Below are positions 8,257-16,399 of a stretch of DNA of 64,000 nt, one piece after another; position 1 is the first letter of the stretch; the number at the start of each line of letters is the position of its first letter. The notes under the pieces are model-generated. The model was not told the DNA's origin. It ran no database searches and saw only the letters and a program-made list of their open reading frames with translations. The position numbers were made by a program, and so were the translations under genes. This stretch comes from Candidatus Neomicrothrix sp. UBA2974 (GTDB lineage Bacteria > Actinomycetota > Acidimicrobiia > Acidimicrobiales > MedAcidi-G1): positions 24,122 to 88,121 of the forward strand of contig DEAU01000010.1 in NCBI GenBank assembly GCA_002348705.1, read 5' to 3'.

Positions 8257-9113
8257 CTCCCGTAGGTTGCCTCTCGGGAGCGGAAGGCGACGAATCCAAG
8301 CACGAGTGTGATGATGGGCCAGATGACCGTCCCAGCCCAGACTGGGCCCGAGACTTCCGTTCCTATCAGCGCCCAGCGCCAGATGGTGATCAGACAGTAA
8401 AGAGGATCAAGTGCGAACAAGGCGCGCAACGCCTCGTCATCGATGAAGTGGTCCACCGAGTACAGGACACCGGAGAGATAAAAGAGCAGCCGAAAGAGGA
8501 ATGGCAGCAGGTTCTCTAGGTCTCGGTATGTGTGGGTGGCCCGGGCAGCTAGCAGGCCAGCACCGAGGCCGAATGCGGTCAGGGCGAGAAGGATTGCGGG
8601 GAGTGAGATCCAGCGGAGGTTCGGTGCATGGCCGTGCGCCAAGGTGACGGCCAGCATGACGACCAGTACCGGCGCGAACGACAGGAGTTGACCGATGGCG
8701 CTGCCCACGGGGAGCGCTGCCCGTGGGAATCGGAGTGCCCGGACGAGGCCCGCGTTGGATACCACCGAACGAGCACCGGCAGTGACTGTGCGCTGAGTTT
8801 GGTGAAAGACGAAGACCCCCACGGTGAGAAAGGCCAGATAGTCGTCGACGCCGCGGTCGAGTTCGATGAGGACACCAAACACGAGCAGGTATACAGCGAC
8901 CTGCAGAACGGGGTTCAGTAGAAGCCAGAGGTTGCCAAGCAGAGTGTGGGCGTTTTGAACCCGCAGGTCTTCGAGCGGGACCCTGACGAGGTAGTCGCGT
9001 CGCCTCCACAGCTCTCGGAGGTAGGTACCCACCTGCTCTGGTCTACCGACAGGAAAGAGCCCGTCGCCAGGTCGTTCTTTTCCTCGGGTGGCGTCTTCGC
9101 TGGATTTTTCCAT
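8247..9113 (-). CDS. Second polysaccharide ABC transporter permease (ABC-2 family)
   Basis: The product has 288 residues. A ~50-residue cytoplasmic N-terminus leads into LEDLRVQNAHTLLGNLWLLLNP, the TagG/Wzm-type N-terminal motif. Five to six hydrophobic segments follow, including LPFLFRLLFYLSGVLYSVD near the end. ATG 9113 is the start. A TACGCT element eight bases upstream on this strand could give a very short or absent leader. It overlaps the ATPase start, so the two are surely co-translated. It is divergent from the coiled-coil gene at 9237. Together with the genes at 3008-5090 the locus has two complete ABC exporters. Confidence 0.85.
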   Translation of the reverse strand: MEKSSEDATRGKERPGDGLFPVGRPEQVGTYLRELWRRRDYLVRVPLEDLRVQNAHTLLGNLWLLLNPVLQVAVYLLVFGVLIELDRGVDDYLAFLTVGVFVFHQTQRTVTAGARSVVSNAGLVRALRFPRAALPVGSAIGQLLSFAPVLVVMLAVTLAHGHAPNLRWISLPAILLALTAFGLGAGLLAARATHTYRDLENLLPFLFRLLFYLSGVLYSVDHFIDDEALRALFALDPLYCLITIWRWALIGTEVSGPVWAGTVIWPIITLVLGFVAFRSREATYGSWT

Positions 9114-9224
9114 CGTTGTGGAGCGTAGGCGTCGACCGGTCCAGCAGGTGGGCGGTTCGCCACTCCGGTCGATGAATCCTTTGGACGGCTGCTGCGTGCG
9201 ACTAGCCGAAAGCTTGGAGGCCGG

Positions 9225-9230
9225 TAGATT
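9225..9230 (+). promoter_or_regulatory. Leaderless-type promoter -10 (TAGATT)
   Basis: TAGATT, six bases (GGCAAC), then GTG 9237. No ribosome-binding sequence separates them, so the gene is likely translated from a leaderless mRNA. Confidence 0.6.
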
Positions 9231-9236
9231 GGCAAC

Positions 9237-10007
9237 GTGTCCGTCCAGCCTCCCGCTCAGCGACAGGTGGAGAACCTGGCCACCGTTGTTCGCCGTCTCG
9301 AGCGGGACAAGCGTGTCTTAGAGGACTGGATGACCACTCTGGAGAGAACGGTCGTTGCGCATGAACGTGTCCGCCGCGACCGAGAAACAGATCGCGCCCT
9401 TGAGCGGACGGCTTGGGAGGCCGAACGTGCGGCCCATGCGGCTGAGGTCCGGGTCAGGACGCAGGAACTTACTGCTGTCGAGCGCCGTCTTTCCCGGACG
9501 TTGGAGAGTCAGTCGTTTCGCCTAGGCCACCTCCTCGTCCGCACTGCCGTCTCGCCGGTAAAGGGGGCCCGTTGGCTTCATCGCAACGTCAGGACGGTGC
9601 TTATCAGTGGCTACCGGCTTGGCCAAAGACACCTTCCGAGACGATTGGTCGAACCAGTCCAGCAGGTGGCCACACGCGGCCAAGCGGCTACGGCTCGGAG
9701 ACACGAGACCCTTGACCTACCCGGGGACCGTCCGGTCTCTTTCTTGGATTGCCGAGGCCTTGACGACTCGACTCGTGACGCCACCTGGGCCCGAATCGCC
9801 AAATCGGACCAGCCAGACCGCACCGTGGTCCTTGTCGACTCGCCGGACTTCACCGGGCTACGCGCCTACGGCCTTTCGTTCGAATACCTGCCTCCCTATA
9901 GTCCCGATCAGCCGTGGTGGTCCAACCAAGAAGACCACACCCGTTGGGTCTCTGATCGCATGCTCGCCGTGCGCCGCAGTTATGGAGTGGACGAAAAAGG
10001 ACTCTGA
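9237..10007 (+). CDS. Coiled-coil protein of unknown function
   Basis: The product has 256 residues and no family I recognise. Residues ~10-90 are highly charged, rich in Arg/Glu/Ala, with heptad-like spacing, and are predicted by eye to be a coiled coil. Next comes QSFRLGHLLVRTAVSPVKG (about 93-111), a short segment resembling the YRLG-type linker that precedes catalytic domains in some actinobacterial glycosyltransferases. The last ~90 residues are soluble and contain VVLVDSPDF and a Trp/Tyr/Pro-rich stretch (YLPPYSPDQPWW). There is no signal peptide and no clear membrane helix. It sits between the second ABC exporter and a MurG-like transferase, so a scaffold or chain-length role is conceivable but unproven. 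GTG 9237 is chosen because of the leaderless promoter. Confidence 0.6.
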   Translation: MSVQPPAQRQVENLATVVRRLERDKRVLEDWMTTLERTVVAHERVRRDRETDRALERTAWEAERAAHAAEVRVRTQELTAVERRLSRTLESQSFRLGHLLVRTAVSPVKGARWLHRNVRTVLISGYRLGQRHLPRRLVEPVQQVATRGQAATARRHETLDLPGDRPVSFLDCRGLDDSTRDATWARIAKSDQPDRTVVLVDSPDFTGLRAYGLSFEYLPPYSPDQPWWSNQEDHTRWVSDRMLAVRRSYGVDEKGL

Positions 10008-10025
10008 GGGCATCGGCTATGCCCC

Positions 10026-11177
10026 TTAGACCGGCTCCTGGCCCCAAGCATCTAGGACGGCAGCAATCTCTTCTGCTCCGGTAGCAGCTGGAAGGTCAGC
10101 CATATGCCGTCGCATCCGGTTTTGCTCGCTGGGGTCCAGTAGGCGGTCTACGGATTTGTCTAGGCCAGACAAGAGCGAGGGTTCGGCCATTGGCCCTGGG
10201 TCTGGCCACCGCAAGCCACACCCGGATTTCTCTGCCCAGAGTGTCCGGGCGTCCTGGTCGTCCTTGGCGGTGGATTGGTTGGGGACGAATAGTGTGGGTA
10301 GGCCGAGGGCCATGGCTTCCTGAAAAGAGTTGTAGCCGGCGGCCATGACGGACACGTCGAATGCTGCCCTGTACTCCCCGATCGGAAAATGACGCAATCG
10401 GACCACATCCGGCGGCAGTTCGGCTGGTACACGGGTCAGGACGCTTTCGGTTACCACTATCTGGAGATCGGGGTGGCGTCGAAGCGAGGCCACAACCCGG
10501 GCGCTTAGCGAGCCGGTGTCGTTCACCTGACCGGCACCGAGTTGCATCAGCGCGGTTGGTCGGTCTGGATCCAGGCCCAGATCTTTACGTACTTCGCCAG
10601 CCGGTCTGAGATCTTCGGGGCGGACAGCGCACACCGGAGCGGTGACCAAAGAGGCGCCAGCTCCGCCGGCGGTCAGGCCACGGTCCATCTCGGCTGCGTA
10701 CTCTCCTGGTTCGACGACATGGGTAAAGAGGCGTGAGCGACTGAAAGCATCGTGTCCCTTGCCGGGTTGCCACAGTCCGCGGCGGCTCCAGACCGAGCGA
10801 AGGCCTGGCCGGTTGCGCAGTACGGCGCACAGTCCCGCGTAGGGATGGCCGCCATCAAAGGCCAGCACTTCTGGCTGGTACTGGTCAAGGAGGTGCTCGA
10901 GGCGGCTTGCATAAAAGCCGTTCCAAGCTCGGTTGCCAACGGTCCCATATTCGTGGGACCGCAGGTATTCGACGTGGAAGTCAGCGGCTACGGCCAATTG
11001 GGCGGCCGGAGAGAGCGTGAACAAGACAACGTCGTGTGTGGCCCGGAGGAATCGACCTACGGCCATTTGTCTGGTCAGATGGCCTAGGCCCACACCGTTG
11101 GAGGTGCAGAGCAGGGCTACCGGTCGCTCCCTGGCGGCGTCTGTAGCTCCTTCCGGGGGTGTGATCTGGGTCTTCAT
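10026..11177 (-). CDS. MurG-like GT-B glycosyltransferase
   Basis: The product has about 383 residues from ATG 11177; a GTG five codons upstream at 11192 is an alternative and neither has a convincing ribosome site. The N-terminus SNGVGLGHLTRQM matches the glycine-rich donor loop of MurG/family 28 enzymes (GxGHxxR). The C-terminal half has VSVMAAGYNSFQEAMALGLPTLFVPN, the sugar-nucleotide binding region in which a conserved Gly-Tyr-Asn-(S/T) and Glu contact the donor, followed by the KDDQDARTLWAEKSG helix. These are hallmarks of UDP-sugar:lipid or glycan transferases. The acceptor is unknown. It stands alone on the minus strand, converging with the coiled-coil gene (18-base gap). Confidence 0.75.
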   Translation of the reverse strand: MKTQITPPEGATDAARERPVALLCTSNGVGLGHLTRQMAVGRFLRATHDVVLFTLSPAAQLAVAADFHVEYLRSHEYGTVGNRAWNGFYASRLEHLLDQYQPEVLAFDGGHPYAGLCAVLRNRPGLRSVWSRRGLWQPGKGHDAFSRSRLFTHVVEPGEYAAEMDRGLTAGGAGASLVTAPVCAVRPEDLRPAGEVRKDLGLDPDRPTALMQLGAGQVNDTGSLSARVVASLRRHPDLQIVVTESVLTRVPAELPPDVVRLRHFPIGEYRAAFDVSVMAAGYNSFQEAMALGLPTLFVPNQSTAKDDQDARTLWAEKSGCGLRWPDPGPMAEPSLLSGLDKSVDRLLDPSEQNRMRRHMADLPAATGAEEIAAVLDAWGQEPV

Positions 11178-11287
11178 TCCGCTGAATTCCACCGAACTTC
11201 GCTGAATTCCCGGACACCTGATGATGCCGGTGGTAGTTCTGACGAGAATCTACAGTGTTTGTCGAAGACGCACCCGATGAAGGGATC

Positions 11288-11308
11288 CCCGCGTATCGCG
11301 GGTTTTTT
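11288..11308 (+). terminator. Intrinsic terminator upstream of the surface-protein gene
   Basis: A 6-bp GC stem (CCCGCG / CGCGGG, three-base TAT loop) is followed at once by six T residues on the plus strand. No plus-strand gene precedes it, so it must end a small RNA, an antisense transcript or read-through. Confidence 0.7.
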
Positions 11309-11412
11309 GACCACTCATGGTGGCTAGACCGCTACTGTGATTTACTGTGAGGGCGTCTGAAGCCTCTTATTTCAGCGAATTACGGCATTTGTCATCGTGG
11401 TGACGGAAATGC

Positions 11413-11441
11413 TTGTTACCTGTTGACCGACCCGATACCCT
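11413..11441 (+). promoter_or_regulatory. Promoter for the CWB2 surface-protein gene
   Basis: TTGTTA (11413-11418), a 17-base spacer and TACCCT (11436-11441) fit a housekeeping-type promoter. Transcription would begin near 11448, leaving a ~198-nt leader before TTG 11646. This is the only promoter in the window where I see both a -35 and a -10. Confidence 0.55.
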
Positions 11442-11645
11442 TTCGGTCGTTACCCCTCCGTGGGGTGACGCACAACTTGGCTTTCGTCACGCGGTTCTCC
11501 GGCGTCCATCGTCCGAACGAGCTCCTTGGAGGGGCTTCCGGTGAGGGTGGGCGATGGAGGGCTGCGTGTCGCGGCGGTTCGTCCGCTTCCACGGTTTTCG
11601 CAGGCCAGGCCTTGAACAGAACATTTCCAACTCAGGGAGAAAACC

Positions 11646-14219
11646 TTGAAGAATGAACGCAAGCGAGTCTCCACTCGCCTCGTGGCTGGCCTTTTGGCTG
11701 TCCTCGTCGCTGGTGCTGGCCTCGCTCTTACCTCCGGCACGGCATCTGCTCTGCAGACCGTGACCGAGTCGACCCGGATTTCCGGTGTCGATAAGTACGC
11801 GACGTCCGCTTCGGCGGCTATCACGTCGCACGGATCTGGCACCACGGCTTCGGTTCTGGTGAGCGGCGAGAGCTACGCGGACGCATTGTCTGCTGCTGCC
11901 CTTGCTGGCGCCGTCGGTGGTCCGGTGATCCTTACCGATCCGAACACGCTGAAGGGGTCGACCTCGCTGGCCATTGGTCAGATCAACTCGACCACGGCAG
12001 CCGGGCACACCGTGTACATCGTCGGCGGTACCGCCGCCGTAGGTGCCGATGTTGCCACCGCGCTGACCGACCTTGGCTACACCGTCACACGGGTGTCTGG
12101 TGCCGATCGCGTGGCTACGGCCGATGCGGTGGCTACCAAGATTCGCACCCTGCAGGACTTTGGCACCAACTGGGACTCGGACACCACCGTGTTCCTGACC
12201 ACAGCCCGCAACTTCGCTGACGCTGTGGCTGCCTCTGGTCTTGCGTGGAAGGGTGTACACCCGATCCTGCTGGTCGAGCCAGGCGACGCTCTGTCGGCCG
12301 GCACGAAGGCGGTTCTGGACAGCGCAGTCAACAGCATTGAGCACGTCATCATCCTCGGTGGCGAGGCTGCGGTTTCCGCCGCCGTCGAGGCCGAGGTCAA
12401 GACGATTCTCAACGGCTCGGCTGGCACCACCGCCATCGAGGTCACCCGTGTGGGTGGCGCCGACCGGTACGCCACGGCCGTAGATCTGATGAGCCTGCGG
12501 GTCAAGGCCAACTCGCTGAACGGCTTCGGCGAGACCGCCACCAACATCATTTTGGTGAACGGAACCTCGCACGAAGATGGCATGAGCGCCACCGCTCTGG
12601 CGGGCGCCTCGGCGACCATGACGCTCCTCACGGACGGCACCGGCACGCTGAACGCCACCACGAGCGCTGGTCTAACTGCCAGGGCGTCGACGATTTCGAC
12701 GGTTCGCGCCGTCGGTCGGACTGCCGACCTGTCAGCCGCCGAGATGACCGCTGCTGATGCTGCGGCCACCACGACGACAAACACCTGCACCATCACCGCC
12801 AACGAGGGCGACAACGCGGTCACGATCACGTTCTCGGGCTCTGTTGCCGGTACGGAAGGCAACCAGAACACCACCGACGGCGTCAGCGCCGGAACTGGTG
12901 CTGGTCTGGTGACCAACTACAAGAAGAACAACACGGCCCTAAGCCTGACGACATCGACAACCGCTGGCAGCCCGGACTCGGCTACTGCCGACGCACCGTC
13001 GTTGACCGAGGTAGCGGGCTCTGTGAGCTACGCCACTGCGGTGTCGCTGTACCACAACGCAGCCCACGCAGTGGGTGACGTTTGGTCGGTGCCTGCTAGC
13101 ACGCTCACCGATTCGGCTGGTAACTACATTGCTACCTGTTCGGCAACTGTGGCCAACGACGCCACTCGTCCGACGGTAACCGTGGACAAGTTGCCAATCG
13201 GCGGTAAGTACGGCTTGCTCCACTTCAGTGAAAAGGTCACCAGCTTCACTGGTAACGCATCCGACTCGCTGGTATCCAGCAAGTCGACGGGTGGCGCGAC
13301 CACCTTCGTGGTCACCAACGTGGCCGGCACGAACTACCACTGGTTCGAGCGTGTTGACGGAAGCGACATCGTCTCTGGCGAAATCCTCACCGTTGACGCC
13401 TCGGAGTTCACCGACCTTGGTTCGTTGAACATGTCGGCCGACGCGACCAAGACAGCTACCACTGACACCACGGCACCGACCGCTACGGCAACCGTCGCAT
13501 CGACGAGTTACGCCCGTGCGGCTTCGGGCACCATCGGAACCACGGGGACGTTCTCGATCACCGCGGTCGCCGGCGGAATCGCCGAGGGCACAATCGGTAA
13601 CTTGTGGACGGTTCAGGCCATCGAGGGCTCCGCTGGAGCACTTCCGGCCGTGTCCCTGTTCGATACCACGAACCGGAAGATGGTCATTGCGGCTGACTTC
13701 ACGACGCCGACTTCGGCCTCGACGCCGACTGCCCACCGCATCTGCGAAGGTGTGAACGGCAATGCCGACGTCTCAGGGAACTTCCTCTGTCAGGTCGTGG
13801 CTGGTGGTACCAGCGCAGCTGTTATCGCTGAGAGCTCGTTGAGTGGTGGTACTGCTACTCACCTGATTGACGTGGTTTACAGCGAGACCATGAGCCCGAT
13901 TGCGGCCAACTTCTCGGCCATCGGCCAGTACACGGTTGACGCCGACGCGGACACCGTCTACTCGGACGACGGCACGGAATCTGTCCGTACCGTGGGCTGC
14001 TCGCCGACCGTTGCCAGCCAGACCCCGTCCGCGACGGGTTGTGGAGCTGCAACCGGTTCGAACAGCTGGATTGGTGGCACCTACCAGTTCATCTATGCCG
14101 CGACCACATCGGCGATGGACATCACGAAGGGCAGCTCGAAGCTCGGGATCGGCACATCGATCCAGGACTTCAAGGGCAACGCCATCGGTTCGTCCATAGT
14201 CCGGGTCACGATCAACTAG
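11646..14219 (+). CDS. Secreted surface protein with three CWB2 repeats (S-layer candidate)
   Basis: The product has 857 residues. The N-terminus has a twin-Arg-free Sec signal peptide: charged KNERKR, a hydrophobic core, and a cleavage site after ASA (about residue 35). Three cell-wall-binding type-2 repeats follow, starting near residues 43, 148 and 267, each with the TR(I/V)xGxD(K/R)YAT opening and a later xYADALSAAALAG-like helix. Such triplets anchor S-layer and cell-wall proteins to secondary wall polymers in Gram-positive bacteria. The remaining ~480 residues are Thr/Ala/Ser/Gly-rich beta-type sequence with SbsA/Ig-like elements (LLHFSEKV, VYSETMSP, DFKGNAI) and no Lys/Arg clusters. 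TTG 11646 is chosen because AGGGAGA (about 11634-11640) precedes it at the right distance and it gives the charged signal-peptide start. Codon choice looks C-biased, as for a highly expressed gene. It has its own promoter, leader and terminator. Confidence 0.85.
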   Translation: MKNERKRVSTRLVAGLLAVLVAGAGLALTSGTASALQTVTESTRISGVDKYATSASAAITSHGSGTTASVLVSGESYADALSAAALAGAVGGPVILTDPNTLKGSTSLAIGQINSTTAAGHTVYIVGGTAAVGADVATALTDLGYTVTRVSGADRVATADAVATKIRTLQDFGTNWDSDTTVFLTTARNFADAVAASGLAWKGVHPILLVEPGDALSAGTKAVLDSAVNSIEHVIILGGEAAVSAAVEAEVKTILNGSAGTTAIEVTRVGGADRYATAVDLMSLRVKANSLNGFGETATNIILVNGTSHEDGMSATALAGASATMTLLTDGTGTLNATTSAGLTARASTISTVRAVGRTADLSAAEMTAADAAATTTTNTCTITANEGDNAVTITFSGSVAGTEGNQNTTDGVSAGTGAGLVTNYKKNNTALSLTTSTTAGSPDSATADAPSLTEVAGSVSYATAVSLYHNAAHAVGDVWSVPASTLTDSAGNYIATCSATVANDATRPTVTVDKLPIGGKYGLLHFSEKVTSFTGNASDSLVSSKSTGGATTFVVTNVAGTNYHWFERVDGSDIVSGEILTVDASEFTDLGSLNMSADATKTATTDTTAPTATATVASTSYARAASGTIGTTGTFSITAVAGGIAEGTIGNLWTVQAIEGSAGALPAVSLFDTTNRKMVIAADFTTPTSASTPTAHRICEGVNGNADVSGNFLCQVVAGGTSAAVIAESSLSGGTATHLIDVVYSETMSPIAANFSAIGQYTVDADADTVYSDDGTESVRTVGCSPTVASQTPSATGCGAATGSNSWIGGTYQFIYAATTSAMDITKGSSKLGIGTSIQDFKGNAIGSSIVRVTIN

Positions 14220-14255
14220 ATCCTGATCCCTGCCGCTAGCGCGGCGAAATCCTGA

Positions 14256-14296
14256 GAGGGGCCCCGCACCTAGGTGCGGGGCCCCTCCGCGTTTTC
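14256..14296 (+). terminator. Strong terminator after the surface-protein gene
   Basis: A perfect 32-base inverted repeat (16-bp arms, 14256-14271 and 14272-14287) of very high GC is followed by CGCG and TTTT. A smaller hairpin, GCCGC-TAGC-GCGGC, lies just upstream at 14232-14245. Together they separate the surface-protein gene from the polymerase gene. Confidence 0.8.
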
Positions 14297-14335
14297 CGGC
14301 ACCGTCGCCTACCCGTTCGGACGGAGGCGACCCAG

Positions 14336-14341
14336 TAGGTT
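14336..14341 (+). promoter_or_regulatory. Leaderless-type promoter -10 (TAGGTT) for the Wzy/ligase gene
   Basis: TAGGTT, six bases (TGCCGG), then GTG 14348. It drives the first gene of a long plus-strand operon. Confidence 0.6.
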
Positions 14342-14347
14342 TGCCGG

Positions 14348-16399
14348 GTGCGACCCGGTAAGAATCGAGGATTGGCGGTCAGCGGGCCTTGGGATGACGT
14401 TCTACGAAGGTTTCTTTGCCTGTTGCCTCTGCTGATTGTCCCGGGGCTCTTCCATCGCTCCACCTTCAGCGTGTTTTCGACACCGAAGGTGACAGTGGTC
14501 TGGTTGGTTGCCGTCCTTCTTTTCGGGTCTGGAGTTGTCAGGCGTATCCGGATCGGACGGTTCGCTCGCCCGTCGTGGCAGGTAGAGGGCGTCCTGGGGG
14601 CGTTCGCCCTAGCGGTGGCGATAACTGCGTTGGTTTCGCCCTACGGACACTTGGCGTGGTGGGGTGTCGGTGTTCGCTGGTCGGGGGCTGTGACCTACCT
14701 TGCCTACGTCGTTATCGCCTGGTCGTGCGCTGTGGCGTTCCGGGAACGGGGTACTAGACAGGTTGTTCTTGCCATCGTGATCGGACTTGTGCCGGTTATC
14801 GCTTATGCCCTCATCCAGGTTGGTGGGCGAGATCCGTTTGACTGGGCACCCTCTATGTCCTTTGGCATCGACGTGATGTCAACCTTCGGGAATCCCAACT
14901 TCACGTCTGCGTTCATTGCCATGGCAGTCCCGGCTGTCGTGACGTTGGCCGTCCAGCCGTCTTCCCGTCGTCTTACACGGGGACTTGCCGGGTTTATTGC
15001 CGGTATGGGTCTGGTTTGTATAGACCACCTGGGCTCCTTGCAGGGACAGATCGCGGTCGGGTCGACACTTTTGGTTCTGGTCGCTCTGGTGGTCGATGGC
15101 CGATGGTCAACTCGTCGTTGTCTAGTTGTATTAGGACCAGCGACTATCGCGATAGTCGTCCTCCCTTTGGGCGCTACTCGTCTGGGAATCCCCACCGCTG
15201 TGGTTGTGTCAGCGCTCCTCGGTGCTTGCTGCGCTTGGCCACCAATAGTCGAGGAAAAATCTTTCGATAGGTCAGTTCGCAGTGTGGTTGAGGACCAGAC
15301 AAAATCTCGGTTCCTCCGCCTCTGGGTCGGCGTGCTTATCGGGATCATGATTCTGGGTATTGGCCTCGTGGCGGTTTGGAGCCGGATCAGGGGTGCGCTG
15401 GGCGAACGATGGGAGTTCTGGAGAGTCGCTCTAGAGATCTTTGTCGACCGTCCTTTGACGGGCTTGGGCCTCGAGACGTTTGGGACACGATTCGCAGAGT
15501 TCCGCGGGCTGGAACATGTCGAATCATCGGCTTCTCACCTGAGCGATTCGCCGCATTCGGTTCCCTTAGGACTCCTGGCGGGAGGCGGAATTCTCTTAGT
15601 GACCGCGTATTGCCTTCTGATTGCGGCAACGGGGCTGGCTGCTCTTAGGGCACTGCGTTGCACACGAGGGAACAAGCGGCTTCTAGTAGCCGGTCTCTGT
15701 TCGTCTTGGGTCGCCTTTCACCTCCAGTCACTAGTTTCCGTTGACCTCCCGGCCCTCGGCGTCCTGCACGCCGTCCTAGCGGGCGTGCTCATGGCCGTTG
15801 GATCTGATGCCCCTGACAGCCGGCATATCCGCCTTCCCGGGGTCGACTGGTGGCGCCAACGTTCGAGTGGCCTTCGAATGGGCTGTGGCCTATTGGCAGG
15901 TCTACTTGTTGTCGCCGTCCTAACGGGGCCGGCGTTGAGACCCCTGCGGGCCGATCGGGCACATCACCGCGCCATGGTCTCCTTGGTCAGCGGAGAGACA
16001 GAGTCGGCATACAGATATCTGGCTAGCGCTACGAATTTGGTGCCCGAGGACGGGGTCCTTTGGAGTCTGCGAAGTGAGGTCGAACTTCGCGCTGGAAGGG
16101 TAGAAGAGGCATACCAATCAAGTGCTCGTGCCGCGCGACTCCGACCGGGAGATCCTGAAATGTCTTTGCGAGCGGCTCGTAACGCCGTCGGTCTCATGGT
16201 CCAACCGGTGTACCTCGAGAAAGCAGTCAGATGGTACGAGGCGGTTCTAGATGCCGATCCGAGCGGGCCTCGCCGGACTGAGGTGGCCGAGTTCTTTCGG
16301 GCGATAGGGAGGACCGACCGGGCGGCTGAGGTTTGGGACGGTAACTCTGACTCTGTGAACTCGGCTGCATCTCTCCTTGATGGGAGGGGAGCTTCTTGA
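14348..16399 (+). CDS. O-antigen ligase/polymerase-family (Wzy/WaaL) membrane protein with C-terminal TPR-like domain
   Basis: The product has 683 residues. About 12 hydrophobic segments fill residues ~15-510. A periplasmic-type loop between the later helices contains RPLTGLGLETFGTRFAEFRG and then ESSASHLSDSPHS, the signature region of Wzy_C/O-antigen ligase proteins in which Arg and His residues are catalytic. The last ~150 residues are soluble and helical (AHHRAMVSLVSGETESAYRY, EVELRAGRVEEAYQSSARAA), resembling tetratricopeptide repeats, a common addition in Gram-positive and cyanobacterial homologues. It would polymerise or ligate lipid-linked oligosaccharides outside the membrane. The start GTG follows a leaderless promoter. 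The gene's stop overlaps the next gene's TTG start. Confidence 0.85.
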   Translation: MRPGKNRGLAVSGPWDDVLRRFLCLLPLLIVPGLFHRSTFSVFSTPKVTVVWLVAVLLFGSGVVRRIRIGRFARPSWQVEGVLGAFALAVAITALVSPYGHLAWWGVGVRWSGAVTYLAYVVIAWSCAVAFRERGTRQVVLAIVIGLVPVIAYALIQVGGRDPFDWAPSMSFGIDVMSTFGNPNFTSAFIAMAVPAVVTLAVQPSSRRLTRGLAGFIAGMGLVCIDHLGSLQGQIAVGSTLLVLVALVVDGRWSTRRCLVVLGPATIAIVVLPLGATRLGIPTAVVVSALLGACCAWPPIVEEKSFDRSVRSVVEDQTKSRFLRLWVGVLIGIMILGIGLVAVWSRIRGALGERWEFWRVALEIFVDRPLTGLGLETFGTRFAEFRGLEHVESSASHLSDSPHSVPLGLLAGGGILLVTAYCLLIAATGLAALRALRCTRGNKRLLVAGLCSSWVAFHLQSLVSVDLPALGVLHAVLAGVLMAVGSDAPDSRHIRLPGVDWWRQRSSGLRMGCGLLAGLLVVAVLTGPALRPLRADRAHHRAMVSLVSGETESAYRYLASATNLVPEDGVLWSLRSEVELRAGRVEEAYQSSARAARLRPGDPEMSLRAARNAVGLMVQPVYLEKAVRWYEAVLDADPSGPRRTEVAEFFRAIGRTDRAAEVWDGNSDSVNSAASLLDGRGAS

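Larger units (their letters stand above)
11193..11645. other. 453-base non-coding region between divergent genes
   Basis: The region holds, from left to right: a short direct repeat GCTGAATTCC (11181-11190 and 11201-11210); a spot near 11247-11256 where TAGATT on the minus strand and TACAGT on the plus strand overlap and could act as back-to-back -10 elements; a plus-strand intrinsic terminator (11288-11308); a promoter (11413-11441); and the ~200-nt leader of the surface-protein gene. I see no coding signal. Confidence 0.6.

Noticed and set aside
11181..11210. Direct repeat GCTGAATTCC spaced by 10 bases
   Set aside because: Too short and only two copies; no link to an element or operator can be argued.
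11487..12572. A 361-codon open frame on the minus strand
   Set aside because: It lies across the leader and first part of the CWB2 gene, has no recognisable motif and is rich in Arg/Gly, as expected of a shadow frame.
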